A DNA stretch of 64,000 nucleotides, taken from assembly GCF_023159225.1 (NCBI RefSeq), contig NC_063176.1:4786963-4850962 (forward strand), read 5' to 3'. Each line of letters begins with the position of its first letter. Positions within the stretch are counted from its first letter, which is position 1. Under the pieces are notes generated by a model. It was not told where the DNA came from. It saw nothing but the letters and a program-made list of their open reading frames with translations, and searched no databases. Positions 22,138 through 34,006 of the stretch are shown here, piece after piece. The translations under genes were made by a program, and so were the position numbers. The DNA is from Perognathus longimembris pacificus. Lineage: Eukaryota; Chordata; Mammalia; Rodentia; Heteromyidae.

Positions 22138-22619
22138 TCGGTATATTTTTTAATGTAACCCTATATGAGAATTTTTTTAATCAACTTAGTGGCAGAACAA
22201 ATTTTTCTTGCCATATTTTTTATTTCCCATATTGAGAATTATATAAGTAAGTATCCTATCCTGTTATTCTTGCTGCCAGTTAAGTTCAAAGCCAGATTTG
22301 ATGTTGTTTCAAAACAAGTTTCTTTGGCAAAACGTAGAGCATATTTGCTTTCTATTACTTGAATTTGATCACTGCTTTACCAATTTAACTTATAATTTGT
22401 AAGGAGGTACAGTATAGATAAATAAATGTAGAACATGTTCAGAAGACTGACATTTGACTGTCCTCATGAAATTGATTTCTGTTACAAATGTTTTTGAAAG
22501 CCTAATTGCAAAAAATTGTTTCAAAGTGAGCAAGGGTCCAAAATGTTGTCTTCATTCGCCTTCTGGTTAACAACATAAACCAATCTGGTTGTCTCAATAA
22601 AATTAAAATTAATTTGTAA
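22138..22619. other. No recognised feature
   Basis: AT-rich sequence without recognisable element or exon. Confidence 0.5.
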
Positions 22620-22825
22620 GCCAGATGCTGGTGACTCCTGCCTATAATCCTAACTACTCAAGAGGCAGAGCTCTGAGGATCCTAGTTCAAAGCCAGCAAG
22701 GGCAGGCAAGTCTGTAAGACTTACCTCTAATTAACCACCTGCAAACTGAAAATGGTGCTGTGGCTCAACGTGGTAGAGGCTCAAGGAAAATGGCCAGGCC
22801 CTGTGTTCAGTGACTATGACTGACA
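22620..22825 (+). mobile_element. B1-Geo type SINE
   Basis: Head GCCAGATGCTGGTGACTCCT, linker ACCTCTAATTAACCACCTGC, and a shortened Geo tail. Confidence 0.82.
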
Positions 22826-23924
22826 AAAACAAAAACACAAAAAATTAAATGGTACTGTCACTATTATGGCCGTTTAATTCCCAAACTCTTATTTTTAATT
22901 TTTATTCTATAGGTTATTTTGCATTATAAAGTTCAGCAGACCTTCATATCAACTCTCAGAGAAACGTACCTTAGCATCATAAAGACAGTTATAATCATTT
23001 CAGAACATATTATAGAGCAATAGAGAGAAGAAGGTTAGGTAATAACATAAAACAAAGAAAAGGAGTATTAATAATAGGGCACTGACAGTTTTTTTCTTCA
23101 GGAGCAATTGTACACGATCTCGTCATGATAAGATAGGAGCAAAAGATAATTCTAATGATGCTTAAATGAAGATACATAGATAGTTTTAAAATTATATGTG
23201 ATAGGAGTGGATGGGTCCACAAGAAAACAGTTGTATGTGCCAAGGCAATTAGATCCTTCACAAGTGTCACAAAGTGTTAAACATCTCACAGTCTCTAGTG
23301 TATATCTCAATCAACTGGCAAATAAAATCATTGCTTTTGTGTTAAAGAGATATACCCTAGGAATAATTTGAAGGGCTTCCATATAATAAGCATATTAGTA
23401 TAGACATTCATGTGTTACCAAACATAAAGGAACTTGGTATAAGCTGGAGGATGTTTAAGCAACGATTAACATAATCCTTGACTGACTAGTCAGGGCCTTG
23501 TGCGTCTGTAGTTTACGGTCACCTCAGGTTCATGGTTGTAAAACTGATAAGGACAGGAAGGACGACGCAATATTGGTTGGCCAATAAAAACACCTGTGTT
23601 CACGTTCTTATTTTATTTGTTATGCAGTGTACTGTCTCTACCATAGATGTCCAGAAGACTCAAAGATTACAGATGTAATCTTGATTCTGCTTGTGCTGTT
23701 GCACAGACAATACCATCACAATGGATTCATGCCCAGAAAGAAAGCTAACACTTCCAATACATTTTCTTCACACAGTGGCGGCATGGGAGATAAAAACCCC
23801 AAGGTAAATATTTGACAGGAAAACAAACTTGAGCTCTAACAGCTTTTTAAGTTTTTTCATTGACATCAGTTGATTTTAAAATGATTCGCTTTGCTTTCGT
23901 ATCCTGTAACAATAAATATGGTGA
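22826..23924. other. No recognised feature
   Basis: About 1.1 kb of AT-rich DNA with no element or gene I can name. Confidence 0.5.
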
Positions 23925-24144
23925 AGAGGCACCCTAGGCTCCCATCTGTAATCCTAGCTATTCAGGATGCTGAGATGTGAGGATTGAGGTTTGAAGTCAG
24001 CCCGGGCAGGCAATGATGTGATATTCTAACTAACCATCCTGAAGCCAGAAGGGCAGTTGTGGCTCCAAGCGGGTGCCAGCTTTGAGCAAAAAGAAAAAAC
24101 AAAAAGGAAGTGATAGCACCCTGGTTCTGAGTTCAAGCTCCAGC

Positions 24145-24147
<3 letters not shown>
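23925..24147 (+). mobile_element. B1-Geo type SINE
   Basis: Head CTCCCATCTGTAATCCTAGC, Geo tail ending GTTCAAGCTCCAGCACC, then a CT/CA microsatellite. Confidence 0.82.

Positions 24148-24212
<65 letters not shown>
24148..24212. repeat. (CT)n(CA)n compound microsatellite
   Basis: About 18 CT units followed by about 13 CA units at the 3' end of the SINE. Confidence 0.95.
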
Positions 24213-24215
<3 letters not shown>

Positions 24216-24418
24216 AAATCAAAGAAATGTTTCAGTATATGAAACATCGTAGTTAATTGATAACAGAGACTAATGTTTCTTTTCTCTTTTTCTTGTCATT
24301 TCTCAAATGTACTAAAGTATAAACAATATCATAAAATTTGACAATAAAATCTGTAATGATTTTTGGCTTGAATAAAGTGCATTTTAATATGAAGGACAGA
24401 CATAGAGCATCTTATGAT

Positions 24419-24496
24419 TTTTTTTTTCTGGTGATGTGTATCGAACCCAGGGCTTCTGCATGTTAGTCAAACTTCCTACTGCTGAGCAACATCCCC
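24419..24496 (-). mobile_element. Single ID-like monomer
   Basis: TGTATCGAACCCAGGGCTTC to GCTGAGCAACATCCCC is an ID head in reverse, with a T-run and no Geo tail. It may be an ancestral simple ID copy. Confidence 0.7.
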
Positions 24497-24688
24497 TATG
24501 AAAAATTATGTCTGCAGGACTCATGGTTACATGTGTGCTAAGTTTGTCCACGGCAGGACTAAATATGCTTTCTTCACCTCTCAGTGTCTTCAAACTGATC
24601 TGCACGTCTCCCCTCTTTACATATCTATCATCTCTGATTTTCTAGATGTAGTTTATTCTCATAGCCTTTTTTGTTTTTTGTTTCATTT

Positions 24689-24927
24689 TGGTGGTCATGG
24701 GGCTTGAGCTCAGGGCCTGGGCACTATTCCTTAGCTCTGTTGCTCAAGTTGCCAGTAATCTACCACTTTGAGCCATATCTCCATGTCTAGTTTTCTGGTG
24801 GTTAATTGGAAATCAGAGTCTCACAGACTTTCCTGCCCGGCCTGGTTCTGAACTGTGACCCTCAGAATCCTTGGATCTTAGCCTCTTGAGTGGATAGGAT
24901 TACAAGCGTGAGCCACCAGCCCCTGGC
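24689..24927 (-). mobile_element. B1-Geo type SINE
   Basis: Reverse copy from TGGTCATGGGGCTTGAGCTC to GTGAGCCACCAGCCCCTGGC. Confidence 0.88.
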
Positions 24928-25152
24928 AGGGTTTTTGTTGTTGTTGTTTTAAAGTCAGGAAAGTCCTCTCATTTTCGGGTTCTACATCACTAGGTCTGCA
25001 TACAACTACCTATGTGTACAAAACTTCAGGGATATATGAAGGATTTGTTTGAACTTGGAATCGGGAATTTATGGAAGAAAAATGCATAAGATTTTGTTAA
25101 AATGAGTCTGTCAGATTTTTATTCAAAATCACAACAAAAAAGAAGCCTATTT

Positions 25153-25371
25153 TTCCATGCGTTTATGGCTCATGTCTGTAATACTCGCTGTTCAGGAGAA
25201 TAAGATCTGAGGATTGTGCTCAACCAGGAAGACAAATTCTTAAGGCTTTTACCTTCAATTAATCACCGAAAGCTATGGATGGAGTTGTAACTCAAGTGGT
25301 AGAGCACTTGCCTTAAGTGGAGAAAGGCTTAGGGACAGTACCTAGATTGAGTTCAAGCTCAACACTGGCGT
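25153..25371 (+). mobile_element. B1-Geo type SINE, diverged
   Basis: Head TATGGCTCATGTCTGTAATA, linker TTCAATTAATCACCG, tail CTCAAGTGGTAGAGCACTTG. Confidence 0.78.
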
Positions 25372-25810
25372 TAAAAAGACAACAAAACCCTACCAAACAA
25401 CAACAACGTAAAACAAACACAACCTGTTTTCCCCCTAAAGCAAAGCATCACCAAGGTTTCTATAGAATGTGAATATGAAAATATATATCTATTTCTGGTG
25501 ACAGTGTCTAGAGTCCATCAGAATGATCCAGGATTTGATATACCGGTGTAGGCTTTCCTTCAATAAATATAGCCTCTAACAAAACTAGGCTGTGCTGGAC
25601 TTTTCATTGTGACACCAAGAAGTTCAGAAAAGCAGCAAATCTCCATGAGACAAATGTGCCCCAGCAGACTTGAAGGGCGTTACGCCGTGATCGCTGACAC
25701 TCTTAGGAGATTGCCTCAAATGAAAACCTCACGTCATCAGTGCCTGCAATGGCTCTCGGTGGGACAGGTGTGTGTGCGTAGCGAGCTTTCTACCATTTGG
25801 CACCCTGATA
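25372..25810. other. No recognised feature
   Basis: Unassigned sequence. The open frame at 25609-25908 runs into a SINE and has no family features. Confidence 0.5.
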
Positions 25811-25940
25811 CCCCTTCCAATTTTCTGATGGTTAATTGGAGTCTCATGAACTTTCTTTCCTGCCTGGGCTGCCTTCAAACTGTTGATCCTCAGATCTCAG
25901 CCTCCTGAGTAGCTAGGATGACGGGAGTGAACCATGGAAG
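25811..25940 (-). mobile_element. B1-type SINE, tail missing
   Basis: Linker TGATGGTTAATTGGAGTCTC and B1 head CTCAGCCTCCTGAGTAGCTA in reverse. Confidence 0.78.
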
Positions 25941-25997
25941 CACAGCTCAGAGATTTTATTTTAAAGACAACAAACAAACAAACAAAAACCCCAAACA

Positions 25998-26209
25998 CCC
26001 AGGCATTGGTCATTGGTAGCTCACTTCTGTAATCCTAGCTACTCAGGAGGCTGAGATCTGAGGATCGCCATTCAAAGCCAGCTCAGGCAGCAAAGTCTGT
26101 GACACTCTTATTTCCAATAAACTATTCAGAAAAAGCCAGAAATGGCATTGTGGCTCATGTGGTAGAGCACTAGGCTTGAGCAAAAGAAGCTCACAAACAG
26201 TGTCCAGGC
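25998..26209 (+). mobile_element. B1-Geo type SINE
   Basis: Head GGTAGCTCACTTCTGTAATC and tail GTGGCTCATGTGGTAGAGCA. It lies about 60 bp from an inverted copy. Confidence 0.83.
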
Positions 26210-26254
26210 AAAAAAAGACTAAGGAAATTGCTTAATCTCAAGCTCTAGAATTTA

Positions 26255-26460
26255 TTACTGCTTTTCGATGTTACTGCATTTGACCTCAGGGCCTTGTAAC
26301 TTGCTAGCAAGTGCTGTACCATTTGAATCATAACTTCAGCACTTTTTGCTCTAGTTTGCTTTTAGACAGAGCCTTGCACTTTTTCCTGGGCCAGATTTGG
26401 ACTGTGATCCTACTACCTCTGCTTCCTGAGTAGTTATTATTACAGACATACACTGTGTTT
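26255..26460 (-). mobile_element. Old dimeric SINE
   Basis: TGACCTCAGGGCCTTGTAAC (tRNA-like part) and GCTTCCTGAGTAGTTATTAT (B1-like part) in reverse, heavily diverged. It looks older than the B1-Geo copies. Confidence 0.55.
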
Positions 26461-26699
26461 TTGCTGCCTCTTTATTTTTGGCCATACGTACACACATACA
26501 CACATATGTATTGTAAATTGTACTTCCCCAATGAGTACACAGAAATCAAATATTATATATTGATAACTACAAGTAAATATGTGTCCTACTCACTAGTACT
26601 GTGATAATATTACTAGCCTGTGTACAAAGACAAATTCTGTCTAGCCCAATTACAGTATGCCTTTATGTAGAGGTTTTCTGGGTTATTACTCTAGTCCAA

Positions 26700-26772
26700 G
26701 TTCTTCTCCTCCTCCTCTTCATCCTCTTCTTCCTCCTCCTCTCCACTCCTCCTCCTCTTCCTTCTTCCTTTA
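26700..26772. repeat. CTT/CTC pyrimidine repeat
   Basis: About 70 bases of imperfect CCT and CTT units. Confidence 0.9.
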
Positions 26773-27049
26773 CCTTGGTTCTAGGGCATGCACTAGGTTT
26801 TGTGCTTGCTAGTTCAATGATATATAACTTGAGCCAGTCCCCTATCCCTGATTCTGATTCTTGGCAGCCTAATTCTATAGTTCAGTGTGAGCTGCGAACT
26901 CTGCATCTGTTCAGGATAATTGAATGTGAAACGGAGCCTCAGTTACCAATTTTCTTAATGATGATTTTTAGGACTCATCACACACAAACATGGGTTTGAG
27001 AACGCTTCATGTTAGAAACAGGGCTCCTGCCTGTTGAGAATTCAGAGTG

Positions 27050-27237
27050 GGGGCTGGGAATGTGGCTTAGTGGTAGAGTGTTTACCTAGCATACACGAGG
27101 CCCTGAGTTCAATTCCTCAGCACCACATAAACAGAAAAAGCCAGAAGTAATGTTGTGGCTCAAGTGGCAGAGGGCTAGCCTTAAGCAAAAAGCCAGGGAT
27201 GGTGCTCAGGCCCTAGAGTTCAAGCACCAGGACTGGC
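27050..27237 (+). mobile_element. ID-Geo SINE
   Basis: Head GGGCTGGGAATGTGGCTTAG plus tail ending CACCAGGACTGGC and an A-rich end. Confidence 0.88.
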
Positions 27238-27399
27238 AAAAAACCAAAAAAAAACCAAGAAACAACAACAACAAAGAATTTAAAGTGAAAGGCAACTAAA
27301 TGAAAATTTCAGTGTAAGGAGTGTTACAATATCACAGAGAGACAACTTAGATTTAATAGGATTAGGGAAGGTAATTTAAAGATTATACTTGACACAAAC

Positions 27400-27764
27400 A
27401 GATATTGTGAAGCCGGAACAAAATACAGCCATTTTAGGTTTAGAGTCCATCTTGTTAAAGTAATGTGTCAACAACTACCTTTGGGCCCAAATTCCAGGAG
27501 ATGTGTTAACATCCCCTTTTGCGATAAACTACCCTAACAACAGCTAATCCGCAGATGGCAGGAAATACCTAAAGTTCCAGACGTCCCTTCAGGTAACAAT
27601 AAGGTCGACATTCTTGCGGCTCAGACTATCTGTTTAGCCAGTCATTTTAGAAAGCATCCCATGAGCCAACCAACCACCTTGACCAGGTCTGTTCCCGCCA
27701 CCAATTACACCAATCATTTTAAAGAATTGTTTGATTACTTACCCTCGGTGTGTTATGATTTGCT
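27400..27764 (+). mobile_element. Possible LTR fragment
   Basis: The composition and layout (GCCATTTTAGGTTTAGAGTC early, then less AT-rich U3-like sequence) suggest an LTR. No ends or target duplication could be set, so this is a weak call. Confidence 0.3.
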
Positions 27765-28135
27765 GAGTAATGCTATGACGCATAAAATGTCCCTGAAAAC
27801 CCTTGTACTCCCTTCCCTTCCTGTGGCTGTGCCCTGGCTACCCCTGTATCGCATCTGAGTACCCTGGATACTGTTTATACTGGTATTAGAACTGGGGAAG
27901 GGAGAGGGAACACCAAAATCCAGAGACAAAGAACAAAAGACAAACCATTCCAATAGCAACACTTACAAAACCATTTGGTGTAAACCAACTGCATAGCTCT
28001 TGGGGGAGAGAGGGGAAGGGGGAGGGGGGAAATGAGGGAGGAGGTGACAACTAGAACAAGAAATGTGCTCACTGCCTTTCCTATGAATCTCTAACTCCTC
28101 TGTATCACACTTGGACAATCAAGAAAAATAAATAA
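27765..28135 (+). mobile_element. L1 3' UTR
   Basis: Plus-strand L1 3' end: GTACCCTGGATACTG, GTGTAAACCAACTGCATAGC, a G-rich purine tract at 28000-28045, then CTCTGTATCAC and AAATAAATAAG. Confidence 0.85.
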
Positions 28136-28439
28136 GAGAGGGAGTAGAGCTGATCAAAGCAGCACTATAGGTATGTGTGGAAATAGACAAAAAATGCCTA
28201 TTTGTACAATTATTATATGCCAATAAAATAATAAATTTAAGGGAAAAGAAAGAAAAAAACCCACCCTGTTGACTGAGTGGGGGGGGAGGGGGGCTCTCAA
28301 TCCAGATCCGCTGTGTCGGAGATAGTTGTTAGTCCAGGCTCGACCTTGCAGTTTGTGTGCTTGCCTTGGAATCGGCTCCTTGGTGGTCTTTCAGGGACCG
28401 GTTATCTGGGTACAACATTATTTCCACACAGAAGAGTGA

Positions 28440-28505
28440 ATATACAAATATTCATATGTACATGTATGTATATATATATGTATATATATATCTGTGTATG
28501 TATAC
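28440..28505. repeat. AT/GT-rich simple repeat
   Basis: ATGTATATAT units with scattered GT, about 60 bases. Confidence 0.85.
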
Positions 28506-29861
28506 AATTTGCTATCCATAAATTAATGGAACTCTCCCCAGTATAATGGTGAGATGGACTGTTTCAATGGGAGGTTAATATTTGTAAGTGGTATGACTTT
28601 TCTCAAAGCATAATGGCACCTAATTTTAAGATGTTAATACTTTTCTAATCTCTAACGTATTTTCAACAGCTGATTTATAGTTAATATTTTCCTTTTGTTA
28701 TACACATTACAGATCCCTCAGTGTGTCTAATTAGATAAAAATATTATTGTTAGTCGCAGTTGGTCAGTTCATTAAGGACGTGTGTTTTTGATCGAGTCAT
28801 TTAATTTAGTTTGGCCTCCGTGTCTTCGCTGGAGACATGAGGAGGCTGAGCAAGATGGTTTTTTAAAAATGTTTCCACAGCTGATCTTTTGAGAATTTCT
28901 GGCGGATGCTATTATTTGTATTTGGTCTTAAGATCACATCCTCTTCAAGTTTCCACTCCTAGGAAGTGCTTATCAATTATTTTTGTTTTTTCTTCCTATT
29001 GCATCTGTCTCTGTCCTATAAGTCTCCACCGCACTAGGCTAGACTGGTCTGACTGGTTCCCTGTGGCTCATCAGGGACTAAGTGCTTCGCCTCAGTGCAG
29101 TGCAGCCTCAGTCCGGTCAGCGGCAGAGCTGGCCACGCACCTGACTGCTGTCTCCGCAGGACGCATCCTTGCTGGCCCGCCAAGTACCCGTGAGTTCCTT
29201 TTTCCTCTCTGCCTTTGGGTGACTTGTAGTTTGAATTAGCCACATGAGGAATGTAGAGCTCTCCAGTATATTATCTATAATTTTTGAGATTCTGGGACAT
29301 TATGTAAAAAGTAGATCTCAGTTCTTTCTGTATTGGTTGTTCTGTTTTCTGACATCTCGTCTCAGTGATTTCAGGATGTGAAAGAACTATCTTTTAGTTT
29401 GAACAAATGTGATTAACAAACTTTGAGAAGAACTTTCCAAGGAATCTTCATTTAAAAGGTGAAAAGAGTCCTGTTCTGTCATTAATAGAGGTTTCCACCC
29501 ACATTTTATTGGAAACCAAACGTTCTGTAATGCTCAAGCAACTAAGAGCTACTTACAACACAAATGTAGCTAGATTTCTCTTTTGCAAGTATTTCTTTAT
29601 TACCGACAGTGATATTTCTTTCTTCTTTGCTTCATTATCTTTGAGACCATTAAAAGAAAAGAGTATTTTAATAAAGCGTCTACCAAGCTCCACATACTAA
29701 ATAGAATCCAGGCATTGTTTATGTTAGATCGGAGCAAATCTGGATTTGATTCTACATGAATAGAGAAGCTTTAATGAAAGGGATATTGAGGAGAAATTCC
29801 CTAAGACTAGTCTCTAATTTGAAGCAAAATTTGAAGCCTTTTACTTAGAGCCCCACTTCAA
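28506..29861. other. Mostly unassigned DNA
   Basis: No SINE or L1 recognised. It contains one CpG-richer patch, described separately at 29016-29189. Confidence 0.5.
29016..29189 (+). promoter_or_regulatory. CpG-richer patch with TATA-like box and donor site
   Basis: CTATAAG at 29016-29022 is followed by GC-richer DNA containing several CpGs. There is an acceptor-like CTCCGCAG ending at 29159 and a donor-like GTGAGT at 29190. This could be a non-coding exon or an alternative promoter. No conserved coding sequence is seen, so it stays a weak candidate. Confidence 0.2.
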
Positions 29862-29932
29862 GGGCTGGGGACATGGCTCAAGTGGTACCCAGTCTGCCTA
29901 GCAAGCACAAGGCTCTGAGTCCAAACTGGAGA
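29862..29932 (+). mobile_element. ID-like single monomer
   Basis: GGGCTGGGGACATGGCTCAA to GGCTCTGAGTCCAAAC has tRNA-like A and B boxes. It is followed by a GGGA/GA purine repeat (29933-29985). Confidence 0.7.
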
Positions 29933-30160
29933 AAAGAGGGAGGGAGGAAGAGGGAGAGAGAGAGGGAGATGGAGAGGGAGGAGAGGTCTGTTTGCAAGTA
30001 GATGGAAGTTACTTTCCTCTCAAGAAAAAAAGATAAAAGATCAAACAACAAAAACTCCTAATCTGAAGACTGTAGGAAAGAAGAAGCACATTTATATGTT
30101 TGAGAGCCTCCTTATTGGATGAGATGTTGGAGGGAATAGGCTGGGGGTGGCATTATTAAA

Positions 30161-30375
30161 TGGCCAAGCACCAGTGGCTCATGCCTTTAATACTAGCTTC
30201 TAAGACGGCTGAGATCAGAAGATTGAAGTTCAAAGCCAGCCAGGGCAGGAATGTCCATGAGACTTATCTTCAATTAACCAGAAAAAAAAAAAAGCTAGAA
30301 GTGGAGAGCACTGGCCTGAAAAGTAAAAACTCAGAAACAGTCCCCAGGCCTTGAGTTCAAGTCCCAGGATCAGCA
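30161..30375 (+). mobile_element. B1-Geo type SINE
   Basis: Head CAGTGGCTCATGCCTTTAAT, linker TTCAATTAACCAG, tail ending CAAGTCCCAGGATCAGC. Confidence 0.83.
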
Positions 30376-30582
30376 CACATATACACAAAAAAGAACTTAA
30401 GAATAAGAAAAAAAAACTGAGCCCAGAAATAAACATTATGTTCAGATGCTATTGTTTTCCTCCACTTATTTTGTACTCTGCTTTGAGGATGAAGAGACAA
30501 GCCCTAAATTTTATAAACATGGACACAGAAGGAGGCCAAAATAAACTTGCAGAAATAATGGGAAAATGTTTGGGGGATTTCT

Positions 30583-30606
30583 GTTCCTTCTTCCTTCCTT
30601 TCTTTC

Positions 30607-30668
<62 letters not shown>

Positions 30669-30770
30669 CTTCCCCTTCCTTCCTTCCTTCCTTCCTTCCT
30701 TCCTTCCTTCCTTCCTCCCTCCCTCCCTCCCTCCCTCCCTCCCTCCCTTCCTTCCTTTCTCTCTTTCTTG
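30583..30770. repeat. (TTTC)n(TTCC)n(CCCT)n compound repeat
   Basis: About 190 bases of tetranucleotide pyrimidine repeat that changes unit three times. It lies at the 3' end of the reverse SINE at 30786. Long charged open frames read through it on the other strand are artefacts. Confidence 0.97.
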
Positions 30771-30785
30771 CTTTTCTTACTTCCA

Positions 30786-31071
30786 ATACTGGGACTTAAA
30801 CTTAAGGCCTGAGCACTGTCCCTGGCTTCTTTTTTGCTCAAGGCTAGCACTCTGCCACTTGAGCCACAGCGCCCCTTCTGGCCATTTTCTGTATATGTGG
30901 TGCTGGGGAATCGAACCCAGGGCTTTATGTATACGAGGCAAGCGCTCTTGCCACTAGGCCATATCCCCAGCCCACTTCTGGCTTTTTCTATACATGCGGT
31001 GTTGAGGAATCGAACCCAGGGCTTCATGTATATGAGGCAAACACTCTACCACTAGGGCATATTCCCAGCCC
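30786..31071 (-). mobile_element. ID-Geo SINE plus an extra ID head
   Basis: A reverse full ID-Geo dimer (30786-30974) is followed directly by a second, more diverged ID head (30975-31071). This suggests a young copy inserted at the monomer junction of an older one, or replaced that copy's tail. Confidence 0.82.
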
Positions 31072-31548
31072 TGAAATATTTATGAAATATATTCATTAAA
31101 TACACTTACTGGTGATGAAGAGTTTACACTATGTTTACCAGTGACCAGTGATGAGGAGAATTGAAGGTAGGCAATCAAAGTTATAGAGCTGAACATTATA
31201 TATACATAGACGAAGGTGAAATTAATAATATCCAAATAAAGAAAATAGTCAAGTTTAACTTTTACTTAGGTAAGGACTATCCCTCAACGTGTGGCCTGTG
31301 TGCCCTCTCTGTTCAAGTCAAAGAATGCTTATAACAAATATCTGGCTCCCACCCCAGGAATTCTAGGGGGTCTCTGGTTTAGGTATAGAAACCATATTTT
31401 AAAAATAGACACAAGGTGTTTTTTTTCCCCTAATGTTTGAGAAGAATTGATATGAGTCTATGAAGATACAGCAAATGAAAGAGACTTGTAAGGCTTAAAA
31501 GAAATTAAAGCACAAATAAAATGCTTCTACCCTTTCCTCCCCCACCCC
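31072..31548. other. No recognised feature
   Basis: AT-rich DNA with no element or gene I can name. Confidence 0.5.
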
Positions 31549-31728
31549 CTTTGTGCTGGTCCTGGAGCTTCTAGTTCTCTGTCACTTGTGCCACAACTCC
31601 ACTTCCGATGTTTGCTGGTGGCTAATTGGAATTAAGAGTCTCATAAACTTTCTTGCATGGGCTGCCTTTGATCCTCAGATCTCAGCCTCCTAAATAGGAT
31701 TATAAGCTTGAGCCACCAGTGCATGACC
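31549..31728 (-). mobile_element. B1-Geo type SINE, diverged
   Basis: Reverse copy: TGGTGGCTAATTGGAATTAA linker and CTCAGCCTCCTAAATAGG head. Confidence 0.78.
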
Positions 31729-32089
31729 TAACAGCTCGCTTTTAAAAGAGGCCACCCTGGGTTTTATTTAAATTGGCACAATTATGTCTTAATGGGAGGT
31801 GTCTCTCCTTGGTTGTCCTTCCCTCTAAGAAAGCAGAGTCCTCAGCACACAGCATGGCGATGACTAAACAGGCGAAGGTGACGTCAGAAGGCGTAGAAAC
31901 TAAAGAAAGGACACAGGCAGCATTTGGGATGTCGTACAAGGAGGAGTTAAGAATCTGTTCAGTGAATTATTTATGTATCGATTGGCACTGGGTTTAAATG
32001 TAGGGGCTCTGTACTTGGGACCCTCTCCACGTGACCTGTCCCCCAGAGGGGTTTTATTGTTATTACATATTTTTCTCCAAAAGAAGTTT

Positions 32090-32285
32090 CACTTGTTTAT
32101 ATGCCTAGGCAAGCTTCGGTTGTGATCTTTCTACCTATGCCTCCAACATAGATGGATCACAGGCATGTTTCACATGGACTGATTTGGAGGTGTTACTAAC
32201 TTTCTGTCAGGAATGGCCTCCAACTGTGGTCCCCCGGATCTCATGAGTATTTGGGAGTACAGGCATGCACTCCTATGCCTGGCCA
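32090..32285 (-). mobile_element. Old B1-like SINE
   Basis: CCTCCAACATAGATGGATCA and TTTGGGAGTACAGGCATGCA are B1-like blocks in reverse. Boundaries are unclear. Confidence 0.5.
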
Positions 32286-32460
32286 AAACTCTAGGTGTTT
32301 ACAGAAAACACAAACAAAAAAAAACCACGAAACCACCTCAGCATAAAACCAGCGTAAGACTGTTACCACTGGAAATAAATCACTAGCGGTACTGAAAGAA
32401 GACAGCATGGAGGATAGGTTCATCATTGCTCTGTGATTGTGCTACAAGGTTCTTTGTGGT

Positions 32461-32626
32461 TGTTGATCATGGAGCTTGAACTCAGAACCTAGGAGCTCTT
32501 CAGCTCAAGGCTAGCATGCTACCCCTTGGAGCCACAGTGCCACTTGCTGTTTTCTGGAGAGTAATGGGAGAGGGAAAGCCTCACGGGCTTCCTAGATTAC
32601 AGGCATGTGCCACCTGTGCCCGGTGC
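32461..32626 (-). mobile_element. B1-Geo type SINE with internal deletion
   Basis: Reverse copy: the Geo tail is complete (GAGCTTGAACTCAGAACC), and part of the B1 head is lost before AGATTACAGGCATGTGCCAC. Confidence 0.78.
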
Positions 32627-32861
32627 TATGAGTATTTTTTTTTAGCATGCACTCATTTCCTTTTCAACTAAGTGCAGTCCTGGTTCGTAAGATAACACTA
32701 GTGAGTTGTACTCAGGGAGTTGTGTTCTAAGTTTCATGTGAACTTTGATGGTGCATCTTATGAAAAGCTGTTTGATTGAACTTCGGCAGTGCTTTCAGAA
32801 GTGGTTCTTGTTATGCCTCCTACTAAAAGACAGACTGACAGAGGTCCCGGCGGTCCCGGCT

Positions 32862-33170
32862 TAGGAGGTGGGAGACCTAGAACCTGGGCTATATAGGGTT
32901 TCACATATGTCTGTCTAAATCAGGGAAGGGAAGGGGAACATGAAAATGGTGAGTCAAAGGTTAAAAGGCAAACCGCTGCGACAGCAATACTTACAAGACA
33001 ATATGTTGTAAACCAACTGTACAACTCGGGAGAGGGTGGATTAGGGAGGAGGGAAGGTGGGAGGAAAATGAGGGAGGAGGTAACAAAATGGACAAGAAAT
33101 GTACTCACTATCTTATGTATGTAACTTGAACCCCTCTGTATTTTACCTTGACAATTTTTTTTTAAAGGGG
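32862..33170 (+). mobile_element. L1 3' UTR
   Basis: Plus-strand L1 3' end: ATGTCTGTCTAAATCAGGGA, TTGTAAACCAACTGTACAAC, a G-rich purine tract at 33030-33080, and CCTCTGTATTTTACC near the tail. Confidence 0.87.
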
Positions 33171-33448
33171 GAAAGTAGCTTCAATAGTTTACATGCATTT
33201 CACAATCCTTGAGTTCTCTAAAAATTGGATTCAAATAAGGATTTGCCACCATTTCTCTTCTGTAAAAGATAATGGTAGTGATCAAGAAGTTCACTCTAAT
33301 CAAATTACAAATTATTAACTCAATATAATAAGAGGTAAAAATTCCGTGACACTGACAGATATTGTGGAGCTCCCCGAGGAAAAACAGATTCCTTTTTACA
33401 TTTCAGTTTTCAAACAACTTACATTGTAGCAGAATCACAAAACCACCT

Positions 33449-33537
33449 TCCTTCTCCCCCTCCCCCTCCTCTTCTCTCTCCTCCCCCTCCCCCTCCTTCT
33501 CCTCCCCCTCCTCCCCCTCCTCCTCCTCCCCCTCCTT
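33449..33537. repeat. (CCCCCT)n / (CCT)n pyrimidine repeat
   Basis: About 90 bases of TCC/CCCCCT units. Open frames through it on either strand are low-complexity. Confidence 0.95.
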
Positions 33538-34006
33538 AAAGTGCTCACGAGTGGAGTTGGAGGCCCCTGTAGGATGGCCGGTGGGAACTCGCGGTGGACG
33601 GTGGGTGTGGAGGGGGCTGTCCGTGTACCATTTCTTTCTTTGGATTCTCAGGCATGGTTTGGCAGTGCAAGAACTCTGTACCATTAACAAATTCAATAAA
33701 AAAGTACGCATATGGAAAAAAAAAGTCACACACCAGGCCCTGAGTTCAAACCCCTGGGCCTCTGGACCCACACACGCACGTATACCCCCTTTCCCCCAAC
33801 ACACACAAAGCATCTGATTGATGTCAGGATTTATTTCAAGAGTTTGGGAGGAAGAGAGGTAGAAGAGAAGTCCAGTGGAGCAGGCCACGCATGGATCATT
33901 GTGGAAGCTGAACAGTGGGTATGAAAGACTTCATTATTTCATCTTGTGTACCTTTGAATATGTTTAAAATGTCCCATAATTAAACCTCTTATGAAGAAAA
34001 AAAAAA
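33538..34006. other. No recognised feature
   Basis: Contains AT-rich and CA-rich patches. No gene or element was named with confidence. Confidence 0.45.

Noticed and set aside
30449..31027. Long open frames rich in Lys/Glu/Arg or Ser/Phe/Leu across 30500-30800
   Set aside because: They are translations of a TTTC/TTCC/CCCT microsatellite and adjoining SINEs, not genes. The same applies to frames at 47795-48268, 51817-52158, 35843-36149 and 33362-33888.
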